From Paraclostridium hominis (lineage in GTDB: Bacteria > Bacillota > Clostridia > Peptostreptococcales > Peptostreptococcaceae): 64,000 nt of DNA. Location: the NCBI RefSeq assembly GCF_014306135.1, contig NZ_JACRWD010000001.1, positions 124,001 through 188,000 of the forward strand. Reading direction: 5' to 3'. Below are positions 40,972 to 49,889 of this stretch, in pieces. Below the pieces are notes generated by a model. It had not been told where the DNA came from, ran no database searches, and saw nothing but the letters and a program-made list of their open reading frames with translations. Positions within the stretch are counted from its first letter, which is position 1, and every line of letters starts with the position of its first letter. Made by a program: the position numbers and the translations under genes.

Positions 40972-41430
40972 ATGGAAATTATATTAGACGACAGACAAGA
41001 TAAAATAAAAGTAAGTGAAGACCTTTTAGAAAAAATACATGATATAATAGTAGAAACTCTACATTATGAAGGGTATGATGATAACTACGAGGTTAGCTTA
41101 TCTTTTGTTGACAATGAAGAAATACATGAGTTAAATAAAGAATTTAGAGGGGTAGATAGAGCTACAGATGTTTTATCTTTTCCACTTTTGACAGATGAGT
41201 TTGATGTTGAAATAGAAGAAGAATCTTTAGGAGATATAGTAATATCTTTAGAAAGAGCATTAGAACAAAGTGAGGAATATAATCATAGCTTTGAAAGAGA
41301 AGTATGCTTTTTAGTATGTCATAGTATGTTCCATTTATTAGGATATGACCACGATACAGAGGAAAATACTAAGGATATGAGAAAAAGAGAAGAAGATGTA
41401 TTAAATAAGCTTAATATAACGAGGGAGTAA
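40972..41430 (+). CDS. ybeY: Endoribonuclease YbeY (rRNA maturation factor)
   Basis: 152 residues. The zinc signature CHSMFHLLGYDHDTEE (H3-x-H5-x-H) is present, together with ELNKEFRGVDRATDVLSFPL upstream. YbeY matures the 3' end of 16S rRNA and takes part in ribosome quality control. ATG 40972 follows AGGAGATG; an in-frame ATG at 40891 lies inside phoH and has no SD. Starts 10 nt after phoH and ends 4 nt before dgkA. Confidence 0.96.
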   Translation: MEIILDDRQDKIKVSEDLLEKIHDIIVETLHYEGYDDNYEVSLSFVDNEEIHELNKEFRGVDRATDVLSFPLLTDEFDVEIEEESLGDIVISLERALEQSEEYNHSFEREVCFLVCHSMFHLLGYDHDTEENTKDMRKREEDVLNKLNITRE

Positions 41431-41434
41431 ATTT

Positions 41435-42148
41435 ATGGGGAAGAAAAAAGGTAAGCAAGGCATAATAGAAGCTTTTAATGCTGCTATTGCGGGAATATTA
41501 TATACCTTTAAACATGAAAGAAACATGAAAATACATTACTTTGTAGCTGTATTAGTTCTTACTGCTAGTTTATTTTGTGAATTTAACAGATTTGAAATGA
41601 TTCTTTTACTTTTTACTATAAGCTTAGTTGTAATATCTGAAATGTTTAATACAGCTATAGAGAAAACTGTGGATATGATAACTGATACTTATCATCCGCT
41701 AGCAAAAATTGCAAAAGATGTTGCTGCAGGGGGAGTTTTAATAGCAAGTTTAAATGCATGTGTAGTAGGATATTTATTATTTGTTGATAAACTTGAAAGT
41801 TTAGGAAACACAGTATTTTTCACAATTAGAAAATCACCTATACACGTTACTTTAATATGTATAGTATTGGTTTTAATAGCTGTAGTTGTAGTGAAATCAC
41901 TAACATCTACGGGAACACCATTGCAAGGTGGTATGCCAAGTGGTCACTCAGCGCTTGCTTTTGCACTAGCTACACTTGTGACATTTATGACAGAAAGAGT
42001 TGTCGCTTCAACTCTTGCATACTTAATGGCAATACTAGTTGCACAAAGCAGGATAGAAGGCAAAATACATACTTTTTGGGAAACTGTAGCTGGAGCTTTA
42101 CTTGGAGTTTTAGTAGCTATGTTAGTTTTACAAATAGCTCAATATTAG
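41435..42148 (+). CDS. dgkA: Diacylglycerol/undecaprenol kinase fused to a PAP2 phosphatase
   Basis: 237 residues with two parts. Residues 1-120 are a DgkA-type membrane kinase (ERNMKIHYFVAVLVL, SEMFNTAIEKTVDMITD, KDVAAGGVLIAS). Residues about 130-237 are a PAP2 module with GGMPSGHSALAFALA and SRIEGKIHTFWETVAGALLG. The kinase makes undecaprenyl phosphate or phosphatidate, and the phosphatase could remove a phosphate, so the fusion may recycle lipid carrier in both directions. Such fusions are known in Clostridia. The order ybeY-dgkA-cdd-era is the standard Firmicute one. SD GAGGGAG. Confidence 0.92.
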   Translation: MGKKKGKQGIIEAFNAAIAGILYTFKHERNMKIHYFVAVLVLTASLFCEFNRFEMILLLFTISLVVISEMFNTAIEKTVDMITDTYHPLAKIAKDVAAGGVLIASLNACVVGYLLFVDKLESLGNTVFFTIRKSPIHVTLICIVLVLIAVVVVKSLTSTGTPLQGGMPSGHSALAFALATLVTFMTERVVASTLAYLMAILVAQSRIEGKIHTFWETVAGALLGVLVAMLVLQIAQY

Positions 42149-42178
42149 AAAGTGGGAGATTTATTCCCACTTTTTTTG
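42148..42178 (+). terminator. Terminator after dgkA
   Basis: AAAGTGGGA / TTCCCACTTT stem and T7 tract. Downstream, TATAAT (42221-42226) with a TTGTTC-like -35 (42199-42204) is a plausible cdd promoter. Confidence 0.9.
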
Positions 42179-42282
42179 AAACTAAATATAAATTTACTTT
42201 GTTCTTTTTTTCTATTTTGGTATAATGTAATATACTACTTGAAAATATTAAGGGACAGATACCTTACTGGGAGGTTAAATAT

Positions 42283-42684
42283 ATGAACAATAAAGAATTA
42301 TTAGAAATAGCAGAAAAAGCAAGAGAAAACTCTTATTCACCATACTCAAACTTTAAGGTTGGTGCCGCACTTTTAACTAAAAGTGGAAAAGTATTTACAG
42401 GATGTAATGTAGAATGTGCATCTTTTTCAGGAACAAACTGTGCAGAAAGAACTGCACTATTTAAAGCTATATCTGAAGGACACAAAGATATAGAAGCTAT
42501 AGCAATTGCAAGCATTAATTCAGAAAAAAATGAACCTACATATCCATGTGCAATATGTAGGCAAGTTATAATAGAGTTTGGACCAAATATAAGAATAATA
42601 ACTGGATACTCAAAAGGAGATATACAAGAACATACTATCGCAGAATTAATTCCACATTATTTCTCAGGTAGTGACTTTAAATAA
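42283..42684 (+). CDS. cdd: Cytidine deaminase
   Basis: 133 residues. Zinc and catalytic motifs: GTNCAERTALFKA (C-A-E) and PCAICRQVI (P-C-x2-C). NSYSPYSNFKVGAALL is the conserved N-terminal ligand loop. It deaminates cytidine and deoxycytidine to uridines for salvage. SD GGGAGG. It lies between dgkA and era, as in many Firmicutes. Confidence 0.96.
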   Translation: MNNKELLEIAEKARENSYSPYSNFKVGAALLTKSGKVFTGCNVECASFSGTNCAERTALFKAISEGHKDIEAIAIASINSEKNEPTYPCAICRQVIIEFGPNIRIITGYSKGDIQEHTIAELIPHYFSGSDFK

Positions 42685-42724
42685 ATTAAAAAAGACAAAA
42701 GACAAGTTGAAAAGAGGAATTGAA

Positions 42725-43615
42725 ATGTTTAAATCAGGATTTGTTAGTATAGTAGGTAGACCAAATGTTGGTAAATCTACTCTTATGAATAGTGTAGTAG
42801 GAGAAAAAATAGCAATAATGAGTGATAAACCTCAAACTACAAGAAATACTATTCAAGCAGTGTACACAGATAAAGAATGTCAAATAGTATTTTTAGACAC
42901 ACCAGGTATACATAAGCCTAAAAATAAATTAGGTGAGTTTATGGTAAAGTCAGCAACAGATGCATTTAAAAACGTAGATGTAGTTTTATATGTTGTTGAT
43001 GAGTCTAAAAAAATTGGACCAGGAGACAGAATGATAATAGAAAGCTTAAGAGGCATAAAAACTCCTAAGATATTAGTATTAAATAAAATTGATATGTTAA
43101 GTGAAGAAGAATTATTTGACTTAATAAAAATGTATGATGCTGAAAATATGTTTGATGATATAGTTCCAATATCAGCATTAAAAGGAAAAAATACAGATAG
43201 ATTATTAAAAGTAATAGAAGGATACTTAGAAGAAGGACCTCAATACTTCCCTGAGTATATGATTACAGATCAACCAGAAAGAGTATTAATATCTGAACTT
43301 ATAAGAGAAAAAGTACTTCACTATGTTCATGATGAAATACCTCATGGTGTTGCTGTAGAAATAGAAAGAATGAAAAAAAGACCTGATAAAGATATAATAG
43401 ATATATCTGCAGTTATATATTGTGAAAGAGATTCACATAAGGGTATAATAATAGGTAAGAATGGAAGAAAATTAAAAGGTATAGGAAAGTCAGCCAGAGA
43501 AGAAATAGAATTATTATTAGGTTCTCAAATTAACCTTCAAATATGGGTTAAAGTTAAAGAAAACTGGAGAAACCTGCAAAGCTTTATAAATAACTTTGGT
43601 TATACTGATAAATAG
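42725..43615 (+). CDS. era: GTPase Era
   Basis: 296 residues. G1 GRPNVGKSTLMN, G2 region QTTRNTI, G3 DTPGIHKPK, G4 NKIDML, then the KH domain with GIIIGKNGRKLKGIGKSARE. Era binds the 3' end of 16S rRNA and acts late in 30S assembly, in line with its neighbours ybeY and recO. ATG 42725 has AGAGGAA upstream; an in-frame ATG at 42671 overlaps cdd and lacks an SD. Confidence 0.97.
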   Translation: MFKSGFVSIVGRPNVGKSTLMNSVVGEKIAIMSDKPQTTRNTIQAVYTDKECQIVFLDTPGIHKPKNKLGEFMVKSATDAFKNVDVVLYVVDESKKIGPGDRMIIESLRGIKTPKILVLNKIDMLSEEELFDLIKMYDAENMFDDIVPISALKGKNTDRLLKVIEGYLEEGPQYFPEYMITDQPERVLISELIREKVLHYVHDEIPHGVAVEIERMKKRPDKDIIDISAVIYCERDSHKGIIIGKNGRKLKGIGKSAREEIELLLGSQINLQIWVKVKENWRNLQSFINNFGYTDK

Positions 43616-43630
43616 TAAAAGGTGGGTTTT

Positions 43631-45010
43631 ATGGATAGGAAAGACGAACATTCCAAGGAGCTATTAAATCAAGTTGAAGATTTAATAGACAATAATAAGA
43701 TATTAGAGCTAAGAGAATTAATGGAAGAGTATCATAATAGAGATATTTTTGATATTCTAGAAAATTTAGATGAAGACAAGCAAATAAAGCTATTTGAAAT
43801 ATTGCCAATAGACATGGCGGCATCAATACTTGATGATGCTGATTCTGAATTTTTTAAGTATATTCTTTCAAAGCTAAATACAGAGCATAAAGCTAATATA
43901 CTAGAAATGATGTCATTAGATGATATGGCTGATATATTAGCTGATTTAGAAGAAGATGAAAGAGAAGAAGTAATAAATCTTTTAAATCAAGAAGATGCTC
44001 AAGATGTTAAAGAACTTCTTATATATGAGGAAGAATCTGCTGGAGGTATAATGACTACAGGCTATATAGCTATAAATAAGCATATGACTGCAAAAGAAGC
44101 TATAAGCTATATGAGAGAAAATGCCATAGATGCAGAAACTATATACTATATATATGTAGTAGACAACTTTGAAAAATTAGTTGGAGTATTATCTTTAAGA
44201 GAGCTTATAACTTCAAGGGATGATAGTATAATAGAAGATTTAATGAGTGAAAATATAATCTCCGTATATGTAGATGAAGATAGAGAAAAAGCTGTTAAAT
44301 TAGTTTCTAAATATGATTTAATAGCAATACCTGTAGTAGGTAGAGATGATACTTTAAGAGGGATTATAACTGTTGATGATGTAATAGATGTTATAGAAGA
44401 AGAAGCTAGTGAAGATATGTATAAGTTTGCTGGAACATCTGAGCAAGAAAGAGATATAATAGAGCAAAGCAATGTAGATCCTAAAGATCAAGTTATATCA
44501 TCTTTTAAAGCTAGAATACCATGGCTTATAGTAACCTTATTAGGCGGTCTTTTATCAACTTTAATACTATCAAGTTTTGATTATGTAATTGATTCAAAAT
44601 ATTTCCCTTTAATATATTTTGTACCTGTAGTAACAGGTATGGGTGGAAATATAGGTACTCAAGTTTCTGCACTTACTGTTATGGCGCTATCTAATAAGCA
44701 CTTAGATTTTAAAAATGTTTTATTAGAAGGATTAGTTGGGGTATTAACAGGAATAATTTGTAGTTTAATTTTAAGTATAACTACTTATGTTTTTGTCAAG
44801 GATATAAATATCGTTTTAATAGTTTCTTTATCACTTTTTATAAATATGATAATTGGAGCTATGTTAGGATCTTTTGTTCCTATGATATTAAAAAAAATGG
44901 ATGCAGATCCATCAATAGTATCTGCCCCATTAATTGCTACGGCCCTTGATATAATTGGAATGATGATTTATTTTATAATCACGACAATTATATTGGCAAA
45001 AATTGTCTAA
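43631..45010 (+). CDS. mgtE: Magnesium transporter MgtE
   Basis: 459 residues. N-terminal MgtE N domain (about 5-125; alpha-helical, acidic), two CBS domains (about 130-260) and five C-terminal transmembrane helices with PVVTGMGGNIGTQVSALTVM, the pore signature. Mg2+ bound to the CBS/N domains gates the pore. ATG 43631 follows AAAGGTGG; a GTG at 43622 lies in that SD. mgtE between era and recO is an insertion relative to the B. subtilis order. I see no M-box riboswitch in front of it. Confidence 0.95.
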   Translation: MDRKDEHSKELLNQVEDLIDNNKILELRELMEEYHNRDIFDILENLDEDKQIKLFEILPIDMAASILDDADSEFFKYILSKLNTEHKANILEMMSLDDMADILADLEEDEREEVINLLNQEDAQDVKELLIYEEESAGGIMTTGYIAINKHMTAKEAISYMRENAIDAETIYYIYVVDNFEKLVGVLSLRELITSRDDSIIEDLMSENIISVYVDEDREKAVKLVSKYDLIAIPVVGRDDTLRGIITVDDVIDVIEEEASEDMYKFAGTSEQERDIIEQSNVDPKDQVISSFKARIPWLIVTLLGGLLSTLILSSFDYVIDSKYFPLIYFVPVVTGMGGNIGTQVSALTVMALSNKHLDFKNVLLEGLVGVLTGIICSLILSITTYVFVKDINIVLIVSLSLFINMIIGAMLGSFVPMILKKMDADPSIVSAPLIATALDIIGMMIYFIITTIILAKIV

Positions 45011-45028
45011 CAACTTAATGCATTTTTT

Positions 45029-45076
45029 CCCCCTTTCTTACTAAAGATATAATATAAGCGTAAGAAGGGGGTTTTT
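45029..45076 (+). terminator. Terminator after mgtE whose right arm doubles as the next SD
   Basis: CCCCCTTTCTTAC (45029-45041) pairs with GTAAGAAGGGGG (45060-45071) with one bulged T, followed by TTTTT. A TATAAT (45048-45053) lies in the loop. The right arm AAGAAGGGGG is also the SD of the yqzL start at 45081. Transcripts reading through from mgtE would terminate and hide the SD; transcripts starting near 45060 would lack the left arm and expose it. Confidence 0.6.
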
Positions 45077-45080
45077 AAAA

Positions 45081-45254
45081 ATGAACAATTTATGTTGGGA
45101 AGTTTTTAAAAAGACAGGAAGTATAGAAGCATACCTATACATAAAAAATAAAACTAATATAAATGAAATAAATGATAATATAAATAGGGAGATAGAAATC
45201 GACTATGATAATTGTAAACACCCAGGGGATAGTACTACGATCAGCGAGATATAA
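45081..45254 (+). CDS. yqzL: YqzL-family small protein
   Basis: 57 residues: MNNLCWEVFKKTGSIEAYLY then an Asn/Ile-rich middle and a tail. The first 22 residues match the YqzL pattern (W-x-F-x2-TG-x-I-x2-YL) of the small protein encoded just before recO in Bacillus. The gene is short and overlaps the start of recO by 50 nt in another frame, suggesting translational coupling. The SD (AAGAAGGGGG) is 9 nt before the ATG. Function unknown. Confidence 0.75.
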   Translation: MNNLCWEVFKKTGSIEAYLYIKNKTNINEINDNINREIEIDYDNCKHPGDSTTISEI

Positions 45255-45978
45255 AGAAAGCGATTTAATATTAACTATATTTACAAGAAAACTTGGGAAA
45301 GTATCAGCTATAGCAAAAGGTGCTAAAAGAAATAAAAGTTCTTTGTTATCATCGTCTCAAGTTTTCTCTTATTCTAATTTTACTTTAAAAAAACAAGGAA
45401 ATATGTATAGAGTAAGTCAAAGTGAAACTATTAAAAGCTTTTATGATATAGCTTATGATATAGATGCTTTTTCATATGCAACATATATAACAAGCTTAGT
45501 AGAAGGATCTATATATGAAAATCAAAGCAATAATAGGCTATTTGTACTATTAGCGCAAACTCTTTATTTATATACTCAAAAAGATATAGATAAAGAATTT
45601 ATAACAAAAGCATTTGAACTAAAATTTTTAGATTATGCAGGATTTAAACCTATTGTAAATAGATGTGTTAACTGCAATACCACTAATCTTAAAAACAGTG
45701 TATTTAATGTTGATGAAGGTGGTATACTATGTGAAAAGTGTAAAGAAAATCATGTATATAATTTTAAAATAGATAGCACAACCATAAAGCTTATGGATTA
45801 TGTATTTAGAAACGACATAATAACTTGTAGTAAAGCAAAGGTATCTAAATATATAGTAAATGAACTAGACAAAATTTTAAAAGTATATATTCAAGTTTAC
45901 ATTGACAATGTAAATATAAAATCGTTACACTTATTTCAAGGAATAGAAAATAATAAGGGAGCTGATAATAATGACTGA
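45205..45978 (+). CDS. recO: DNA repair protein RecO
   Basis: 257 residues. N-terminal OB-fold (IIVNTQGIVLRSARYKESDL, FTRKLGKVSAIAKGAKR) followed by a helical domain with a zinc ribbon: CVNCNT then CEKC about 30 residues later. RecO loads RecA on SSB-coated single strands with RecR. The ATG at 45205 lies inside yqzL; GGGAG about 13 nt upstream is a poor SD, so coupling to yqzL is likely. Its end overlaps the DUF4342 gene by 8 nt. Confidence 0.95.
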   Translation: MIIVNTQGIVLRSARYKESDLILTIFTRKLGKVSAIAKGAKRNKSSLLSSSQVFSYSNFTLKKQGNMYRVSQSETIKSFYDIAYDIDAFSYATYITSLVEGSIYENQSNNRLFVLLAQTLYLYTQKDIDKEFITKAFELKFLDYAGFKPIVNRCVNCNTTNLKNSVFNVDEGGILCEKCKENHVYNFKIDSTTIKLMDYVFRNDIITCSKAKVSKYIVNELDKILKVYIQVYIDNVNIKSLHLFQGIENNKGADNND

Positions 45979-46549
45979 TATAACATTAGAAAAAATAGAT
46001 CAAGTATTAGAAAGAGTTCCAAGTGCAAGTTACAAAGAAGCCAAAGAAGCCTTAGTAGTTACAAATGGAAATATAGTAGATGCAATAATATATTTAGAGC
46101 AAAACAAAAAATCTACTAAAGTAAAAGCTAAAGCTAAAGAAAAAATGGAAAATGCTTTAGGCAAAGATGCAGAAGAAATGAAATGTCAACTAAAAGAGAT
46201 GTTAAAAAGAAGTAATGTTATAAGAATAATAGTTGAAAAAGACAACAAGACAATAATGAATATACCTTTAACAGTTGGAGTTGTTGGTTTAGCTTTAGGG
46301 CCATTAGTCACATTAGTAGGACTTTCAGCAGCTGTAATAGGTAAATTTAATATAAAAGTTGAAAATGAAGAAGATAAAACAGTTGTTGATTTAGGAGAAC
46401 TAAATGAAGAAAAACTGAATATATTAAAGAATATGTTAACTAGTACTGCAAAGGAAGTTACTGGTGTAGTTAAAGAAAAGAACAAAGACGACAAAGATAT
46501 AACTGAAGAGTTAATAAAAGAAGAAGATGACAATGTAACTAAGTATTAA
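45971..46549 (+). CDS. DUF4342 protein with UBA-like N-terminus
   Basis: 192 residues. Residues 1-45 (LERVPSASYKEAKEALVVTN-like, GNIVDAIIYLEQ) resemble the UBA/TS-N fold. A DUF4342 core follows at about 65-135 (LLKRSNVIRIIVEK-like, IPLTVGVVGLALGPLVTLVG), with one hydrophobic segment that could be a membrane hairpin, and then a charged tail. Common in Clostridia next to recO; no known function. Overlaps recO by 8 nt; AATAAGGGAGCTG before its ATG is the SD. Confidence 0.85.
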   Translation: MTDITLEKIDQVLERVPSASYKEAKEALVVTNGNIVDAIIYLEQNKKSTKVKAKAKEKMENALGKDAEEMKCQLKEMLKRSNVIRIIVEKDNKTIMNIPLTVGVVGLALGPLVTLVGLSAAVIGKFNIKVENEEDKTVVDLGELNEEKLNILKNMLTSTAKEVTGVVKEKNKDDKDITEELIKEEDDNVTKY

Positions 46550-46579
46550 AAAGCATTGACATACACTAGCTTAAGAATA

Positions 46580-46608
46580 TTGACAAATTTCAAGGATTTT
46601 GATATTCT
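46580..46608 (+). promoter_or_regulatory. Candidate glyQS promoter
   Basis: TTGACA (46580-46585), 17-nt spacer, TATTCT (46603-46608). A further TTGACA at 46556-46561 lacks a clear -10. Confidence 0.55.
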
Positions 46609-46634
46609 AAAAGTTAGAAAATAACCATTTAATG

Positions 46635-46662
46635 GCCTTTCGTATAGCACGAAAGGCTTTGT
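46635..46662 (+). terminator. Terminator-like hairpin in front of glyQ
   Basis: GCCTTTCG / CGAAAGGC exact 8-bp stem, 7-nt loop, then TTTGTTTTT. If the candidate promoter at 46580-46608 is real, this lies in the glyQ leader as an attenuator; otherwise it ends the recO-DUF4342 transcript. Confidence 0.75.
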
Positions 46663-46685
46663 TTTTAGTATAGGAGGGTATTCGT

Positions 46686-47564
46686 ATGAATTTTCAAAAT
46701 ATGATACTAACATTACAAGATTATTGGGCTAAGCAAGGATGTATAATGATGCAACCTTACGATGTAGAAAAAGGTGCAGGAACAATGAATCCAAATACAT
46801 TTCTTAGATCTTTAGGTCCAGAACCTTGGAAAGTATGTTATGTAGAACCGTCTAGAAGACCGGCAGATGGTAGATATGGTGAGAATCCTAACAGATTATA
46901 TCAACATCACCAATTTCAAGTTATATTAAAGCCATCTCCAGATAATATACAAGAATTATACTTAGGAAGCTTAGAAGCTATAGGAATAGATACAAAAGCA
47001 CACGATATAAGATTTGTTGAAGATAACTGGGAAGCAACAGCAGTTGGTGCCTGGGGACTTGGATGGGAAGTTTGGTTAGATGGAATGGAAATAACTCAGT
47101 TTACTTACTTCCAACAAGTTGGTGGTATAGAGTGTGAACTTGAAACTGGAGAAATTACATATGGACTAGAAAGATTAGCAATGTATCTTCAAGAAGTTGA
47201 AAGTGTATATGATTTAAAATGGAATGATGAAATTACATACGGAGAAGTGTTCCAAAGAGCAGAATATGAAAACTCTGTATATGCATTTGAAGAGTGCGAT
47301 GCAGATTTATTATTTAACTTATTCGATGTATATGAAAAAGAAGCATTAAAACTTATGGAAAAAGGATTAATAACTCCAGCATATGACTATGTGTTAAAAT
47401 GTTCTCATACATTCAATACTTTAGATGCTAGAGGAGCAATAGGTGTAAGCCAAAGAGCTTCATTTATAAGTAGAGTAAGAAACATGGCTAGAACAGTAGC
47501 TAAAGCTTACGTTGAATTAAGAAAAGAAATGGGATATCCACTTTTAAAGGAAGGTGACAAGTAA
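46686..47564 (+). CDS. glyQ: Glycyl-tRNA synthetase alpha chain
   Basis: 292 residues. Opens with FQNMILTLQDYWAKQGCIMM, followed by GAGTMNPNTFLRSLGPEPW, YVEPSRRPADGRYGENPNRL and MEITQFTYFQQVGGIE, all hallmarks of the class II alpha subunit. It forms the alpha2beta2 enzyme with GlyS to charge tRNA-Gly. SD GGAGGG. The stop overlaps the glyS start by 1 nt. Confidence 0.98.
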   Translation: MNFQNMILTLQDYWAKQGCIMMQPYDVEKGAGTMNPNTFLRSLGPEPWKVCYVEPSRRPADGRYGENPNRLYQHHQFQVILKPSPDNIQELYLGSLEAIGIDTKAHDIRFVEDNWEATAVGAWGLGWEVWLDGMEITQFTYFQQVGGIECELETGEITYGLERLAMYLQEVESVYDLKWNDEITYGEVFQRAEYENSVYAFEECDADLLFNLFDVYEKEALKLMEKGLITPAYDYVLKCSHTFNTLDARGAIGVSQRASFISRVRNMARTVAKAYVELRKEMGYPLLKEGDK

Positions 47565-49630
47565 TGAATAATTACCTTTTATTTGAAATAGGTGTTGAGG
47601 AATTACCAGCAAGATATGTAAATTCATCAATGGAACAATTAAAAAATAATGTTGTTAAAGCATTTAATGAAAATAGAATAACTTTTGATAATGTTAATGT
47701 ATACTCTACACCAAGAAGATTAACTGTTATAGTAGAAAATATTTGTGAAAAACAATCAGATTTAGAAGAAGAATTAAAAGGTCCAGCTAAAAGAATAGCT
47801 GTTGATGCTGATGGAAACTTCACTAAGCCTCTTTTAGGATTTATGAAAAGTAAAGGTATAAAGGAAGAAGATTTATACTTTAAACAAGCAGGAAAAGAAG
47901 AATATGCTTTTGGTAAAATAAAGCAAGAAGGAAAGTTAACTAGTGAAGTATTAAAAACTATACTTCCAGAGGTTATAAAATCTATGACATTCCCTAAAGC
48001 TATGCGTTGGGGTGGAAAGAACATGAGATTTATAAGACCTATAAGATGGATGGTTTGTATATTAAATGATTCATTACTTAACATAGAATTAGAAGGAATA
48101 GTATCATCAAATGTTACTAAAGGACATAGATTCTTAGGACAAAGTGAATTTGAAGTTAATACTTTAGATGAGTACTTAACTAAGTTACAAGAAAACTTTG
48201 TAATATTAAATCAAGATGAAAGAAAAGAACTTATAAAGAAACAATGTGAAGATGTTGCAAAATCTTTAGGTGGAGAAATAGAATTTGATGAAGAATTACT
48301 TGAAGAAGTAACTCATCTAGTAGAATATCCAACAGCTTTCTATGGAGAGTTTGATGAAGATTATGCTAAACTTCCAAAGGAAGTGGTAATAACTCCTATG
48401 AAGCAACATCAAAGATATTTCCCAGTTTTAAAAGATGGAAAATTACTTCCAAACTTTATAGCTGTTAGAAATGGGGACAGCCATAAGATAGATAATGTAA
48501 AAAAAGGTAATGAAAAAGTTCTAGAAGCTAGACTTGCAGATGCATTATTCTTCTACAAAGAAGATACTAAGAAGCCTTTAGAAGATTACATAGAAAAATT
48601 AAAGACTGTTGTATTCCAAGCTAAACTTGGAACAGTATACGATAAGTCTTTAAGAATAGAAAAATTAGCAAATGATATAATAGATAGATTAAATTTCCAA
48701 GATATAAAAGAAGATACACTTCGTGCAGCTAAATTATGTAAAGCAGATTTAGTTACAGGTATGGTGTTTGAATTTACAGAACTTCAAGGAATAATGGGAA
48801 GAGAATATGCAAAAGTAAGTGGAGAAAATGAAAATGTAGCAGAAGCTATATTCGAACATTATTTACCAAGATTTGCAGGAGATATACTGCCAAAAACTAA
48901 CCATGGAGTTATATTATCAATAGCAGATAAATTAGACTCTATAGCAGGGTTCTTTGCAATAGGAATACAACCAACAGGATCTCAAGACCCTTATGCACTT
49001 AGACGTCAAGCATTAGGAATAATAAATATATTAATGGATAATAATCTAGATATAAGTTTAAGAGAACTTGTAGATTTAACTTTAGATAACTACTCATTTA
49101 TAGAGTTTGACAAATCAGAAGTTGCAAATCAAATAATGGAATTTTTCAAAGATAGAATAAAGAATCTATTTAGAGACTTAGGAATAAGATATGACGTTAT
49201 AGATGCTATATTAAGCTCTAATATAGATGATATAGCAGATATGTATGCTAGAGCTATAGCACTAAACTCATGGATAGATAAAGATGAGCTAGTTGAAATG
49301 TTAACAGCATTTAATAGAGTTGCAACTTTAGCTGAGAAAGCTGAAACTAATGTGGTTAACATAGGCTTAATGAGAGAAGAAGCTGAATTTAATTTATATC
49401 AACAATTCCAAGAAATACGTTCTAATGTTGAATATTTATTAGCTGATAAAGAATACACTAAAGCACTTGATGCCTTTGCATCTTTAAGACCAGCAATAGA
49501 TAATATGTTTGACTCTGTCATGATAATGGACAAGGACGAGGCTATAAAGAATAACAGATTAGCTATACTAAGACAAATATATGATACAATGTTAAATATT
49601 TGTGACCTATCTAAGATAGTATATAAGTAA
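47564..49630 (+). CDS. glyS: Glycyl-tRNA synthetase beta chain
   Basis: 688 residues. N-terminal LLFEIGVEELPARYVNSSM, then MKQHQRYFPVLKDG and TGMVFEFTELQGIMGREYA, followed by an HD-like and a C-terminal anticodon-binding/DALR region. The beta chain recognises tRNA-Gly. Starts within the last codon of glyQ (1-nt overlap), indicating coupled translation and a fixed subunit ratio. Terminator directly after the gene. Confidence 0.98.
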   Translation: MNNYLLFEIGVEELPARYVNSSMEQLKNNVVKAFNENRITFDNVNVYSTPRRLTVIVENICEKQSDLEEELKGPAKRIAVDADGNFTKPLLGFMKSKGIKEEDLYFKQAGKEEYAFGKIKQEGKLTSEVLKTILPEVIKSMTFPKAMRWGGKNMRFIRPIRWMVCILNDSLLNIELEGIVSSNVTKGHRFLGQSEFEVNTLDEYLTKLQENFVILNQDERKELIKKQCEDVAKSLGGEIEFDEELLEEVTHLVEYPTAFYGEFDEDYAKLPKEVVITPMKQHQRYFPVLKDGKLLPNFIAVRNGDSHKIDNVKKGNEKVLEARLADALFFYKEDTKKPLEDYIEKLKTVVFQAKLGTVYDKSLRIEKLANDIIDRLNFQDIKEDTLRAAKLCKADLVTGMVFEFTELQGIMGREYAKVSGENENVAEAIFEHYLPRFAGDILPKTNHGVILSIADKLDSIAGFFAIGIQPTGSQDPYALRRQALGIINILMDNNLDISLRELVDLTLDNYSFIEFDKSEVANQIMEFFKDRIKNLFRDLGIRYDVIDAILSSNIDDIADMYARAIALNSWIDKDELVEMLTAFNRVATLAEKAETNVVNIGLMREEAEFNLYQQFQEIRSNVEYLLADKEYTKALDAFASLRPAIDNMFDSVMIMDKDEAIKNNRLAILRQIYDTMLNICDLSKIVYK

Positions 49631-49642
49631 TCTGCTTAAATG

Positions 49643-49672
49643 ACCGAGGGAATTTTTCCTCGGTTTTTATAT
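49643..49672 (+). terminator. Terminator of glyQS
   Basis: ACCGAGG / CCTCGGT stem with an 8-nt loop and T5 tail. Confidence 0.92.
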
Positions 49673-49819
49673 CTTTATAAAAAATATATTTAATTTTCTT
49701 TTTAAACTAAATATAAAGTTCAACTTATTAAATTTAAGTAACATACCTATTTTAAGCCACTTATGGATAAAATATTTTAGGTATTTAGTTAATAATTAAA
49801 ATAAATTTTAATTTCTGTA

Positions 49820-49848
49820 TTTACATTATACTATAAAAAATATATAAT
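49820..49848 (+). promoter_or_regulatory. Promoter of ccpN-ppsR
   Basis: TTTACA (49820-49825), 17-nt spacer, consensus TATAAT (49843-49848). An imperfect inverted repeat (ATACCTA...TAGGTAT) lies upstream at about 49743-49786; function unknown. Nothing else is seen in 49673-49819. Confidence 0.75.
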
Positions 49849-49889
49849 ATACTATATAAAGATAAATGAATAAATAGTATATCACAATA

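Noticed and set aside
46550..46685. T-box riboswitch before glyQ
   Set aside because: The leader is too short and lacks the T-box consensus sequence.
47572..48084. 170-aa minus-strand frame inside glyS
   Set aside because: Shadow of a clear glyS coding frame, no SD and no homology recognised.
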